Of a stretch of DNA of 37,625 bases, positions 1 to 7,384 are shown in pieces. Source of the stretch: a virus. Both the position numbers and the translations under genes were made by a program. The notes below the pieces were generated by a model. That model was not told the origin of the DNA. It made no database searches and saw only the letters and a list, made by a program, of their open reading frames with translations. The DNA is taken from the IMG/VR virus record IMGVR_UViG_3300035698_005070, positions 1 to 37,625 of that record. The stretch is one strand, 5' to 3'. Each line of letters opens with the position of its first letter. Position 1 is the stretch's first letter.

Positions 1-177
1 ATGGGACGGCCCTGTTAGGGTGGTCCTGTTAGGAATTGGTTAGATGTTAGGCCGGTTTTTTTCGGGGTGGGGGACCATGGAAAAAAATTATCATAACATT
101 TTAATCTCAAAATCCCCTATACAAAAATTATCGTCCCATGGGAAGACACCCCCAATCTGTTAAATATTGGAGCGTAT
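1..177. other. left-edge non-coding stretch
   Basis: No convincing reading frame is visible on either strand. It contains a short repeated cctgttagg, a T-rich run near 55-61 after a GC-rich patch (possible terminator of an upstream gene outside the window), and a late promoter just before the first gene. Confidence 0.5.
160..166 (+). promoter_or_regulatory. T4-type late promoter
   Basis: TTAAATA, a variant of the T4 late -10 box TATAAATA, lies 11 bases before the ATG at 178. A GGAG at 169-172 could act as a ribosome binding site, which is unusual in this window. Confidence 0.6.
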
Positions 178-438
178 ATGAAATCATTTAATAATTTTTT
201 GTTGGAAAAATCCCAGAGTGTTCTTGAAACCCTTGGCAAATATGATAAACCAAATACTTTTGTGTCCTTTACAAATGACCTCAAATCTAAGGGCGAAGAA
301 CATTCGCAGAAAAAACTCGGTATAAATCCTACCAATAACTACAATACTCCCACGGGTATCTATTCATATCCTATCAAAGAAATGCTACCTACATTTGCAA
401 CAGAAACGATGTTCGCAACTGGAAGACCAATTGTGTGA
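178..438 (+). CDS. 5' part of a TGA-interrupted gene with capsid-targeting-like leader
   Basis: The 86-residue product starts MKSFNNFLLE, which resembles the cleavable capsid-targeting leader of T4 internal head proteins (LxE cleavage site). No named domain is recognised. The frame stops at TGA 436-438 but continues in the same frame, without another stop, through 1695. The sequence around the stop (RPIV-stop-IFEP) reads naturally with tryptophan there, so this and the next entry are probably one gene of about 505 codons. It follows a late promoter and GGAG, so it is likely a late, possibly packaged protein; that role is inference. Confidence 0.7.
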   Translation: MKSFNNFLLEKSQSVLETLGKYDKPNTFVSFTNDLKSKGEEHSQKKLGINPTNNYNTPTGIYSYPIKEMLPTFATETMFATGRPIV

Positions 439-510
439 ATATTTGAACCTAAAAATCTAGAAAGACTTGCCTATGGGTCTACGTATAGAGAAAAAAATCT
501 TCTTAAGGAT

Positions 511-1695
511 TTGGATATGTTGGATGATATTTTTCCCATGTATGATATTCTAGGACTTCTTGAATCCATTCCTAATCAATATAAAAAGAATGCTCTTCAA
601 AAATACTGGTCCATTACTCGGATCTTGGCCATGAAGATTGCGGAAAAGAGACATCTCAGCAATCGTTATGTTCATGTGTGGGCATATATTATTAATAAGA
701 CATATGACGGGGTTATAGACGATTTGGGGGAAAAGATAATTCACCCATCTGAACCATATCAGGCAGTCTTCTTTAATAGGTCTCATATTAAAGTTCTTGA
801 TCATATTGACAGGACTCTCCATAAATCCTCATCATGGGATGAGGATAAGATTGAATCACGCGCTGTCATTATGCCTAAAATTATGGAGTTCCTTAACAAC
901 GGGAAGGATATACCGGAGGCTCTGAAAATTAAGGTTGTAGAACTGGGACTAGATCCTTATTACCAACAACTTAATAATATACGTAACTTTGAAGAACCCC
1001 CAAGTTGGACAAGTGACTCCAAAACGTGGAATATGTTTTTGAATAGTCCCAACTATGTTCCGGGGAAGTTTATTTTTTATGATCTTTCTTATTCTATAAT
1101 AGAAAAATTGGACCGTGCTCCATATAACCAATCAGTAAAATTGTGGGTGGGACAAGACATGGAGAACTCCAATCATCCTTCTTATGTTACTCTTATTAAT
1201 AACTATAAACTCAATTCTAATACCTATTGGTCGTTTTTTAATATGTTCATGTACTTAAAGATGCACACCAAACCATATACTAATATAGATAAATACCCCA
1301 ACTTCGTATTGAAGAATATTAATAATCTCGATCCATATATTAAATCCAATAATACACTTATGCATATTATCGCCACGGATTATTTTGAGTTTCCCTATTG
1401 GTCATCCTCCGAACCCAATAGTACCTTCTTTAAGGCACTTCCAACATTTCTAAAAATGAGTAACATGCAAGGGCATGATCCCCAAAACATTAAGTTGCGA
1501 AATGCCATAATTACACGTCTTGGAAAGATGTATACGTCTAGTAGTGGCCTCTTTCTTAAAAACCACTGGACAAATAAATTAACGGCCATTATCATACAGT
1601 CATACAAGTGGGGATATGTTGACAAGGACTTTTTAAAGGTATTTTCTGACATGGGGATAGCCGACAGGCAGAAATTTGATAAGTATATCGCTTAA
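511..1695 (+). CDS. 3' part of the TGA-interrupted gene; large protein of unknown function
   Basis: This 394-residue frame opens at ATG 511 but is in phase with the gene starting at 178. Coding-like sequence fills the gap between TGA 438 and this ATG (IFEPKNLERLAYGS and so on). No promoter or ribosome site precedes ATG 511, so independent expression looks unlikely. The product is rich in Asn, Tyr and Trp, with no recognised catalytic motif, signal peptide or membrane segment. It ends with TAA just before the late promoter of the next gene. I cannot assign a function. Confidence 0.75.
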   Translation: MDMLDDIFPMYDILGLLESIPNQYKKNALQKYWSITRILAMKIAEKRHLSNRYVHVWAYIINKTYDGVIDDLGEKIIHPSEPYQAVFFNRSHIKVLDHIDRTLHKSSSWDEDKIESRAVIMPKIMEFLNNGKDIPEALKIKVVELGLDPYYQQLNNIRNFEEPPSWTSDSKTWNMFLNSPNYVPGKFIFYDLSYSIIEKLDRAPYNQSVKLWVGQDMENSNHPSYVTLINNYKLNSNTYWSFFNMFMYLKMHTKPYTNIDKYPNFVLKNINNLDPYIKSNNTLMHIIATDYFEFPYWSSSEPNSTFFKALPTFLKMSNMQGHDPQNIKLRNAIITRLGKMYTSSSGLFLKNHWTNKLTAIIIQSYKWGYVDKDFLKVFSDMGIADRQKFDKYIA

Positions 1696-1698
1696 ATA
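1692..1698 (+). promoter_or_regulatory. T4-type late promoter
   Basis: TTAAATACTA overlaps the TAA of the preceding gene and lies 11 bases before the ATG at 1710. Confidence 0.6.
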
Positions 1699-1709
1699 CT
1701 ACCATATAT

Positions 1710-2174
1710 ATGAAATCATTTAATACATTTTATAATCGGGTCATCCTTGAGGCGGGAAAGAGGGAAAGACTCTACAGGTATCTTCCAATGTTTCAGAAAT
1801 CGATTCAAGCTGACCCCACGGAGGAGAATCGATTTAAACTGGTTATTAATAGGGCAATCTCAGTATTTAAAAGGGATGATCTTCTCATATTGTTTCTCAA
1901 GTTTTATAGAGAGGACTATAATAGATTTAAAATGGAGGATGCTTTTACCCGAGCACTGACAATTCTTCAAGCCTTTCAGGATACTTTTGCAAATGCCATT
2001 CCCCAGATTGATAATTATAGAGTACAACCAGATGACACTCTTCGGGGAGTAGCTGCAAAGTTTAATGCTTTTCGGAGGGAATATAGTCCTACTAATTGGA
2101 TTGATATTACAGAGGATAATACTTCCTATCAATTCCTCACTTTTCCCGATGGGTTCTCTTGGTTTGATTTATAA
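1710..2174 (+). CDS. 5' part of a frameshifted gene with capsid-targeting-like leader
   Basis: The product starts MKSFNTFYNRVILE, the second MKSFN leader in the window, with an ILE cleavage-type site. 154 residues are read before TAA at 2172. The C-terminal sequence (FLTFPDGFSWFDL) leads directly, after a -1 shift, into the frame at 2180-2578. I recall that this combination, aromatic segment then C..EA.AMSHCGN then DTILSLR, occurs as one polypeptide in large-phage proteins of unknown function. Together with the next entry the gene would be about 289 residues. Confidence 0.7.
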   Translation: MKSFNTFYNRVILEAGKRERLYRYLPMFQKSIQADPTEENRFKLVINRAISVFKRDDLLILFLKFYREDYNRFKMEDAFTRALTILQAFQDTFANAIPQIDNYRVQPDDTLRGVAAKFNAFRREYSPTNWIDITEDNTSYQFLTFPDGFSWFDL

Positions 2175-2177
2175 ATA
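2170..2177 (+). promoter_or_regulatory. T4 late-promoter consensus at the frame break
   Basis: TATAAATACTAT matches the T4 late consensus exactly, two bases before ATG 2180. It sits where the preceding frame ends, so it could drive a separate downstream gene or be a chance match inside a frameshifted gene. Confidence 0.4.
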
Positions 2178-2179
2178 CT

Positions 2180-2578
2180 ATGGACTGTTCTAAAGAGGCA
2201 ACAGCAATGAGTCACTGCGGGAATTCTGGACAGGAGAATATAGGGGACACCATTTTATCTCTGCGGAAAGTAAAAAAATCAAAGGGTAAAACATGGGCTC
2301 GACCATCCCTTACTTTTATTTTGGATAAGGACCATGATCTTGGGGAGATGCGGGGCCGTGCCAATACAATGCCAAAAGTACAATACCACCCCCACATTAT
2401 GGCTTTGCTGCTTTATAAGGAACCATCTGGGGAATATTTGGTTCGGACAATAACTGGGATTAATTATTCTCAAGATAGGACATTTAATATCTCGCAATTA
2501 TCTCCCAAATATCAGAAGATGCTTCAGGAGAAGAGACCGGAACTTTTTACTCAGAATAAGTCTTTCCGTCAAACTTGA
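2180..2578 (+). CDS. 3' part of the frameshifted gene; AMSHCGN/DTILSLR protein
   Basis: The 132 residues carry a Cys/His motif (CSKEATAMSHCGNSG) followed by GDTILSLRK, a strand with LTFI, and LGEMRGRAN. No enzyme family can be named with confidence. It is one base out of phase with 1710-2174. A missing T in the TTT at 2168-2170 or a -1 ribosomal shift at GAT-TTA-TAA would join them as ...WFDxINTMDCSKEA. Its TGA lies inside the convergent minus-strand gene, giving a 32-base tail-to-tail overlap. Confidence 0.7.
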   Translation: MDCSKEATAMSHCGNSGQENIGDTILSLRKVKKSKGKTWARPSLTFILDKDHDLGEMRGRANTMPKVQYHPHIMALLLYKEPSGEYLVRTITGINYSQDRTFNISQLSPKYQKMLQEKRPELFTQNKSFRQT

Positions 2579-2996
2579 CACCCTCCAGATCATATAGATC
2601 CTTGCAAAAACTTACGAATCGCTTCTGGGAAGTAGTAGATGTGTCTTCCCTATATCCTGTATTATAATATACATTATGTCCTCCCCCAATTGCTACCCGG
2701 ATATACCCATTTCGAAACATCTCTTTATATACCCCATTATAGTCTGGATATTCTTGTCCCCGGTCTTTTAGGTATTTGTTGGCCCTAGAGATAATATCTG
2801 ATGCCCCTTCATCATGTCCATAAAATGGGACCTCTAAAAAATTACCACTCCGGTCCACCCAGAATCCATATGGCTTTTTATCTGGTAGATCTTGGACACT
2901 CGTTGACATCCTCTTTACCTTGGCAGGTATTTCGTCAAGGACGCCCTCTTCCAAAAGGAATTGTCCCATTCTTTCATATAGTTCATTGAATAACAT
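2547..2996 (-). CDS. small paralogue A with capsid-targeting-like leader
   Basis: Start chosen at MLFNELY (2996), four bases after the TAA of the upstream paralogue; a Met six codons earlier lies inside that gene. The leader MLFNELYERMGQFLLE ends in an LLE cleavage-type site. The body has PYGFWVDRSGNF and a C-terminal SFCKDLYDL, both shared with the neighbouring gene at 3001-3441, so this is a tandem duplication. Function unknown. The leader, and transcription from the shared late promoter at 3450, suggest a virion-packaged protein (inference). Confidence 0.8.
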   Translation of the reverse strand: MLFNELYERMGQFLLEEGVLDEIPAKVKRMSTSVQDLPDKKPYGFWVDRSGNFLEVPFYGHDEGASDIISRANKYLKDRGQEYPDYNGVYKEMFRNGYIRVAIGGGHNVYYNTGYREDTSTTSQKRFVSFCKDLYDLEGVKFDGKTYSE

Positions 2997-3000
2997 AATT

Positions 3001-3441
3001 TTAATTGAATACATCTGATTGTAATACTTCTCTCATATCATATAATTCCTTACAGAAGTTTAGGAATTTTGATTGGCTTTGGGTGGCTTTTTTTGCCTTC
3101 CTTCCAGTATTATACAAAATAGCCCCATTTCTACAGACGACTCTAATCCAATTATTCTGATACATTTCTGAATATGGGGATGGATTTGGCGCATAATGAA
3201 TGCCCCGATCATTGTAATATTTCTGGGATCTCGCAATTATGGCTTCTGCTCTTGGTGAGTGGCCCATCATAGGCACTGGAGTGAAGTTCCCAGAATGATC
3301 TACCCAGAATCCATATGGTGGATCATCTGGGATATCTTGAATACTTATAGATACCTTCAAAAGCTTTCTTGGAACATCTCCCAACATGCCTTCCAAAAGG
3401 TATTCTTCCATGTATTGTCTATAAAGTTTTTCGAATAACAT
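3001..3441 (-). CDS. small paralogue B with capsid-targeting-like leader
   Basis: 146 residues starting MLFEKLYRQYMEEYLLE, with LLE then Gly as a likely prohead-protease site. It shares SIQDIPDDPPYGFWVDHSGNF and FCKELYDM blocks with the gene downstream. It is preceded by AAAAGG and a late promoter, TTAAATATT, a few bases from its ATG. It is the first gene of a two-gene late unit. No catalytic motif is recognised. Confidence 0.82.
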   Translation of the reverse strand: MLFEKLYRQYMEEYLLEGMLGDVPRKLLKVSISIQDIPDDPPYGFWVDHSGNFTPVPMMGHSPRAEAIIARSQKYYNDRGIHYAPNPSPYSEMYQNNWIRVVCRNGAILYNTGRKAKKATQSQSKFLNFCKELYDMREVLQSDVFN

Positions 3442-3449
3442 CCTTTTAA

Positions 3450-3473
3450 TATTTAATCTCAGAAGATTAAATA
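3450..3473. promoter_or_regulatory. palindromic divergent late promoter pair
   Basis: TATTTAATCT-caga-AGATTAAATA is a perfect 10-base inverted repeat. The left arm read on the minus strand is TTAAATA, facing 3441; the right arm is TTAAATA on the plus strand, facing 3482. Two late promoters are therefore built back to back. Confidence 0.65.
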
Positions 3474-3481
3474 TCCCTACA

Positions 3482-4219
3482 ATGTATATTTCACGTTTTA
3501 AGATTGGGGACCTCTACAACAATATGCTTCTGAATGAGGTTCATGCTCAACATGTGTCGAATGTCATGAATTTCCTTCGGGACAACCCCCAAGGAACATC
3601 ATTTGATAATATATTTGGACCTAATAAGAACCGCATCATTATTCCCATAACGGATTCCCATATTTATAAGGAGCTTCTTGCGGCCATCAGACACATCCCA
3701 AACTTTAAGAAGTTTGACCCAAACACCGGAGAGGTTATCCGGGAAATCAGAATCGATCCAAAATATGGGAAAGGAGATCACAAAGAACAGAAGATCAAAT
3801 TGGGGAAGGCCATTCAAAGTCTGAAAATCTCATCCTCAGACAAGAAGAGATTTCTGGGGTGGTATGCCAAATATAATTCGTATATTTCAGATATGGACAA
3901 ACTGGAGAATTATTCCATAGTTCTTTCTCGGAATCCTATTGATGTTCTTCGAATGGGGGAGATTGGTAATTCTGGTCATTGCCACCAACAGGGAAACGAT
4001 TTTTTTCATTGTGCAATTCAGGAGGCAAAGACGGGGGGTCCAATTGCCTTTGTTGTTTATACCGATCAATTGGAGACCATATCAGAAGAAGATTTCCAAA
4101 CAGAGGAGATCTTCAACGACCGGGATCGGGGGGGGGGGTCATTGACGCAATATCCCGTATTCGGATTCGTAAGTTCTTTGATATCACTGACGATCAGGAC
4201 ATTGCGATTCCCGAAATGA
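3482..4219 (+). CDS. 5' part of a G-run-frameshifted large gene with leader
   Basis: Starts MYISRFKIGDLYNNMLLNE, with an LNE cleavage-type site, after late promoter 3467-3473. Coding sense lasts to about residue 215. The segment SRNPIDVLRM...SGHCHQQGNDFFHCA...GPIAFVVY looks conserved and catalytic-like (Cys/His), but I cannot name the family. At the G run 4128-4138 the sensible frame moves by one base into the next entry. The residues after the run here are out of frame. The full product would be about 681 residues. Confidence 0.75.
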   Translation: MYISRFKIGDLYNNMLLNEVHAQHVSNVMNFLRDNPQGTSFDNIFGPNKNRIIIPITDSHIYKELLAAIRHIPNFKKFDPNTGEVIREIRIDPKYGKGDHKEQKIKLGKAIQSLKISSSDKKRFLGWYAKYNSYISDMDKLENYSIVLSRNPIDVLRMGEIGNSGHCHQQGNDFFHCAIQEAKTGGPIAFVVYTDQLETISEEDFQTEEIFNDRDRGGGSLTQYPVFGFVSSLISLTIRTLRFPK

Positions 4220-5526
4220 AAGTCTATGGTAATACTGTTCCCGGTTTCTATGAGAGTATTAAGAACTATCTAAGGCGTAAACAAAATCTCAGTATCCCAG
4301 ATATGATTTCCAAATATGAGCACAATGAACTGACTAAGACCGGGGGGTCCGCCTCCGACACCGATGATTCCTCTCTCTTTGACGAATACTTTGACACCAC
4401 CGATTTTCCCGCTTGGGATCTGGAACACCGGGATTCAGACGAACAAGAAAATCTATATGGGGTCATGGAAGAAGAACTTCAGGCCATTGATCAGCTCTAT
4501 ACCAATAGATTAAAATATTCATCTGTGGGGTATTATTTGTATGAGGATGACATAGATGGCATTCCCCATTATTCTGCACGCGCAGAAATCACCATTGATT
4601 TGGGAGATGCTGACCTCTCTGAAGTCGAAGAAGAACTTGACCCACATACCATTCAACAATTGGAGAGATTCACAACCGATCCGACTGCCCCCCAGTGGAC
4701 AAGACGTGTTCCCAATGAAATGGGAACACGAGAACTCACCCTCCAATACAAAAAATTCTTAGAATTAATTGAAAAGAACACACATCTTATGTATATTGTC
4801 AAAATGGAAGTAGATGTTCATTCTGGGACAATAACATTCGGGATCAACAGTGACGGAACATCAGATGAAGAGATCGCATCAGATGACGTAGATGATTATG
4901 ACACTATGTATCGAGATATGGTAGACCTCGAAAAACACTATAATGAGATTCGTTTTGGTGTTTTTCAAGCCCTCATCGAAGTTGGACTTGTTCCTTCGGA
5001 TAACATACCAAATGTGGAAAGTTCCATTGATAATCTAAAAACATTTACCTATGACGCGGGAGATAACTCATTTTCCACTACTACAGTTATCGGCAATATT
5101 TCATCAGAGTCTGATCTGGCGTTTAACTCTACCAATTCCGCGATGTTCAAAAACCGTTTCGAACATGCTCTCTATAAGTATCTTGAATACTATTATAAGG
5201 CCCCTGTCACTGACGAACATCCAGAGTTTGAGGGATTTGGGGAGTCAACAGAACAAATAAATATGCGGGGAGCATATAATATTTCTATATCGCTGGACAT
5301 TGCTTTCTCAGATGTTATTACTATAGATCGTAAAATACTGGAAGCAGTCGTAAAAATATATCCGGAACTCTATAGTACCAAGGGATGGAATGTTGTAGCC
5401 TTTCTTGATGCCAATTATGATGATGTGATTGGCATCATGCGCACTATCGTCGCCATCCCATATCTGGGACTTCGGACACAACAGGCACAGAATCTAGAAA
5501 AAGTATATGGTAGATTCTTTACTTGA
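4138..5526 (+). CDS. 3' part of the G-run-frameshifted large gene
   Basis: After the 11-G run the coding frame continues from GTC-ATT-GAC (VIDAISRIRIRKFFDI) for 462 residues. An independent start could be ATG 4216, but no promoter or ribosome site precedes it. The product is acidic and Tyr-rich, without recognised motifs or membrane segments. It ends with TGA, overlapping the end of the convergent metalloprotease gene by 8 bases. Either one more G, two fewer Gs, or a -1 ribosomal shift on the G run would restore the full frame. Confidence 0.75.
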   Translation, partial: VIDAISRIRIRKFFDITDDQDIAIPEMKVYGNTVPGFYESIKNYLRRKQNLSIPDMISKYEHNELTKTGGSASDTDDSSLFDEYFDTTDFPAWDLEHRDSDEQENLYGVMEEELQAIDQLYTNRLKYSSVGYYLYEDDIDGIPHYSARAEITIDLGDADLSEVEEELDPHTIQQLERFTTDPTAPQWTRRVPNEMGTRELTLQYKKFLELIEKNTHLMYIVKMEVDVHSGTITFGINSDGTSDEEIASDDVDDYDTMYRDMVDLEKHYNEIRFGVFQALIEVGLVPSDNIPNVESSIDNLKTFTYDAGDNSFSTTTVIGNISSESDLAFNSTNSAMFKNRFEHALYKYLEYYYKAPVTDEHPEFEGFGESTEQINMRGAYNISISLDIAFSDVITIDRKILEAVVKIYPELYSTKGWNVVAFLDANYDDVIGIMRTIVAIPYLGLRTQQAQNLEKVYGRFFT

Positions 5527-6643
5527 GATGTTTTCTCTGAGTTCTATTTGGTAGCTCCCGTTGTCCTGTTGTTGCCATGATCTCAAGTATTCTTTTCTTA
5601 TGGTATGGTTCCAATTTTGCGAATCTTTCCATCCCAGTTGCCCACATTTCTTTATGGTTTATCATCCCATAGCCAGATACCCATTTGACTAATCGAGACA
5701 ATTCATGTCCCACTTCTCGCTTATTCATTGTGAAGGACGTTTCAGTCTTTGCTCTCTCCTCCATTTGTGCTCTATACTCGTCCTCTGCTTTTTTAATGCT
5801 TATTTCAAATGCCCGCTGTTTTAATTCCGGAGATTGCGCTTCCATATTCAGATAATGGAAGATCAGTCCCTGTATATTATATGCCACATGTGTCTTATAT
5901 GATCCAAGGTTGAGATCAACCTTTAGGTCTTTTTCAAGATAATCTAATCTCTTCGAGACAAATATTTGAACTTTCTTTTTAGAATAATTCTCATAAGTTA
6001 ATAGAGTTTGAAATAGATGGCGCATATCAGCGAAGAACTTCGTAATGTGTTTTTGAAAGTCTGGGACCATTTTTGACTTATGTAATAACTCTTCTTGGGA
6101 ATCATAGATATTGTCATAGTATTTCTTCACAGCATCTCTAAAGCCCTGTGAATTATTATTCATCCAGATGTGTCCCCATTCGTGGACAATTGTTTCTGTG
6201 AGTCTTTCTCCAATTATTTTGGTTTCTTTTCCCTTTGTTCTATTAACCGCGAGATCCACTATTTTAGTATAGGGCAATCCAATATGTGGAGTACTATATC
6301 TTTTTCCTGATGCGCTTAGTTTCGTGCCATCTGGATTTCCATAGGCATATCCCTGCACATTCTCAGTATCTCCTTTTTGCCGTCTATCATTTCGAAAGTC
6401 TCGGAAGACCACATTCACATGCTGTGTGGGAAATCCAATCTTATGAATCTCTTTTCGAGCATTGGCGAATGCCTTATAGATTTCATCTTCCGATAACATC
6501 CACATCATTCGAATGTCCTTTTTGCTTCTCCATAATTCCGAGTCCACGAATATAGAGAACATTGGCACATCATCAATATGTGTGTTCTCTCCCAGATCCC
6601 GGAATCTAGCTTCCATTAAGTTTGTTAGTTCTTCAAAGTTCAT
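5519..6643 (-). CDS. zinc metalloprotease-like protein (HEWGH)
   Basis: 374 residues with VHEWGHIWMNN; residues 154-158 are the HExxH zinc-binding and catalytic motif, followed by DAVKKYYD. This fits a gluzincin-like endopeptidase, but I cannot place the third ligand or the exact family. The N-terminus MNFEELTNLME offers an LME prohead-protease-type site, so it may be a packaged protease (inference). There is no signal peptide. It is transcribed divergently from 6683 behind an AATAAATA box and ends TAA, overlapping the preceding gene's stop by 8 bases. Confidence 0.8.
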   Translation of the reverse strand: MNFEELTNLMEARFRDLGENTHIDDVPMFSIFVDSELWRSKKDIRMMWMLSEDEIYKAFANARKEIHKIGFPTQHVNVVFRDFRNDRRQKGDTENVQGYAYGNPDGTKLSASGKRYSTPHIGLPYTKIVDLAVNRTKGKETKIIGERLTETIVHEWGHIWMNNNSQGFRDAVKKYYDNIYDSQEELLHKSKMVPDFQKHITKFFADMRHLFQTLLTYENYSKKKVQIFVSKRLDYLEKDLKVDLNLGSYKTHVAYNIQGLIFHYLNMEAQSPELKQRAFEISIKKAEDEYRAQMEERAKTETSFTMNKREVGHELSRLVKWVSGYGMINHKEMWATGMERFAKLEPYHKKRILEIMATTGQRELPNRTQRKHLK

Positions 6644-6662
6644 AATATTGTGCTTATAATAA

Positions 6663-6675
6663 TATTTATTAAATA
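6663..6675. promoter_or_regulatory. overlapping divergent late promoters
   Basis: TATTTATTAAATA gives ATAAATA on the minus strand (toward 6643) and TTAAATA on the plus strand (toward ATG 6683, 7 bases further on). Confidence 0.5.
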
Positions 6676-6682
6676 TACCTAT

Positions 6683-6871
6683 ATGAAATCATTTAATGAC
6701 TTTTTTAAAAAGGTGGACGATAATATCAAATATGACCCAGAACAATTGGAAATGGGCATCAAGGTTGAACACGAACATACAACCAATGTGGACATTGCTG
6801 AAGTAATTGCGAAGCATCATTTGGCGGAAGACCCGGAATATTATTCCAAGCTAAAGACTTTAAACCTATAA
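6683..6871 (+). CDS. small MKSFNDF-leader protein
   Basis: Start set at MKSFNDFFKK, which matches the leaders at 178 and 1710; upstream in-frame Mets fall inside the promoter. 62 residues, charged, containing DPEQLEMGIKVEHEHTTN. This pattern is reminiscent of phage proteins annotated only as conserved (with D/E-H repeats). No clear LxE site follows the leader within 20 residues. Ends TAATAA. Function unknown. Confidence 0.7.
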   Translation: MKSFNDFFKKVDDNIKYDPEQLEMGIKVEHEHTTNVDIAEVIAKHHLAEDPEYYSKLKTLNL

Positions 6872-6903
6872 TAAATAATGCGCATAAGCTAAATATATAA
6901 GCA

Positions 6904-7101
6904 ATGATTATACGCGAAAGTTTAAATTCGGTTCGTCTATGCTGTGGCAAAAGGGGCTGTCCCGTTGTTACAGATCTTGGAGACGGCATGGTTGAGATAA
7001 CAGATGATGATGGTAACAAGATCAAAGTCAAAAAAGAAGAAGCCCAATTAATTTCAGATGGAGTTAAGACGCTAAACGGGGAAAAATTGCTTTTAGGTTA
7101 A
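6904..7101 (+). CDS. small acidic protein of unknown function
   Basis: 65 residues: an N-terminal CCGKRGCPVV cluster, then VEITDDDGNKIKVKKEEA, likely a small beta-rich domain. CTAAATATATAAGCA upstream supplies a late-type box. Eight bases separate it from the membrane protein downstream. No family recognised. Confidence 0.7.
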   Translation: MIIRESLNSVRLCCGKRGCPVVTDLGDGMVEITDDDGNKIKVKKEEAQLISDGVKTLNGEKLLLG

Positions 7102-7108
7102 TTTAACT

Positions 7109-7384
7109 ATGGATAGTCTGATATTAATTGGTATATGTTTCGTATTAAAATACGGTAGTATATTAAACTTCATCAGAAAGCCCCTAACGAAATATAAGTT
7201 TTTCAAAGAATTATTTTCATGTACACTCTGTCTCGGTTTTCACATAGGCTTTTGGATAGCGATCTTTTCTGGCGCACCCTCACTCTTGGCTGTCTTGCAG
7301 TTAGCATTCTTCTCTTCGGCCATATGCTGGTTAGCTGATCATTTTATAATGGTCTGCCAAACATACATCTATGGTCGCGACTGA
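7109..7384 (+). CDS. small integral membrane protein
   Basis: 91 residues with hydrophobic stretches at about 3-20, 40-57 and 60-80, separated by short charged loops, and a Cys pair plus Gly-Phe-x2-Gly-Phe-Trp (FSCTLCLGFHIGFW). This resembles small phage/bacterial inner-membrane proteins with a CxxCxGFW signature, whose role is unknown. It ends TGA, converging on the CCA-enzyme gene with a 16-base overlap. Confidence 0.75.
   Translation: MDSLILIGICFVLKYGSILNFIRKPLTKYKFFKELFSCTLCLGFHIGFWIAIFSGAPSLLAVLQLAFFSSAICWLADHFIMVCQTYIYGRD

Noticed and set aside
7369-7384. Amber readthrough of the CCA-enzyme stop
   Set aside because: It would add ten residues antisense to the convergent membrane-protein gene, with no coding support.
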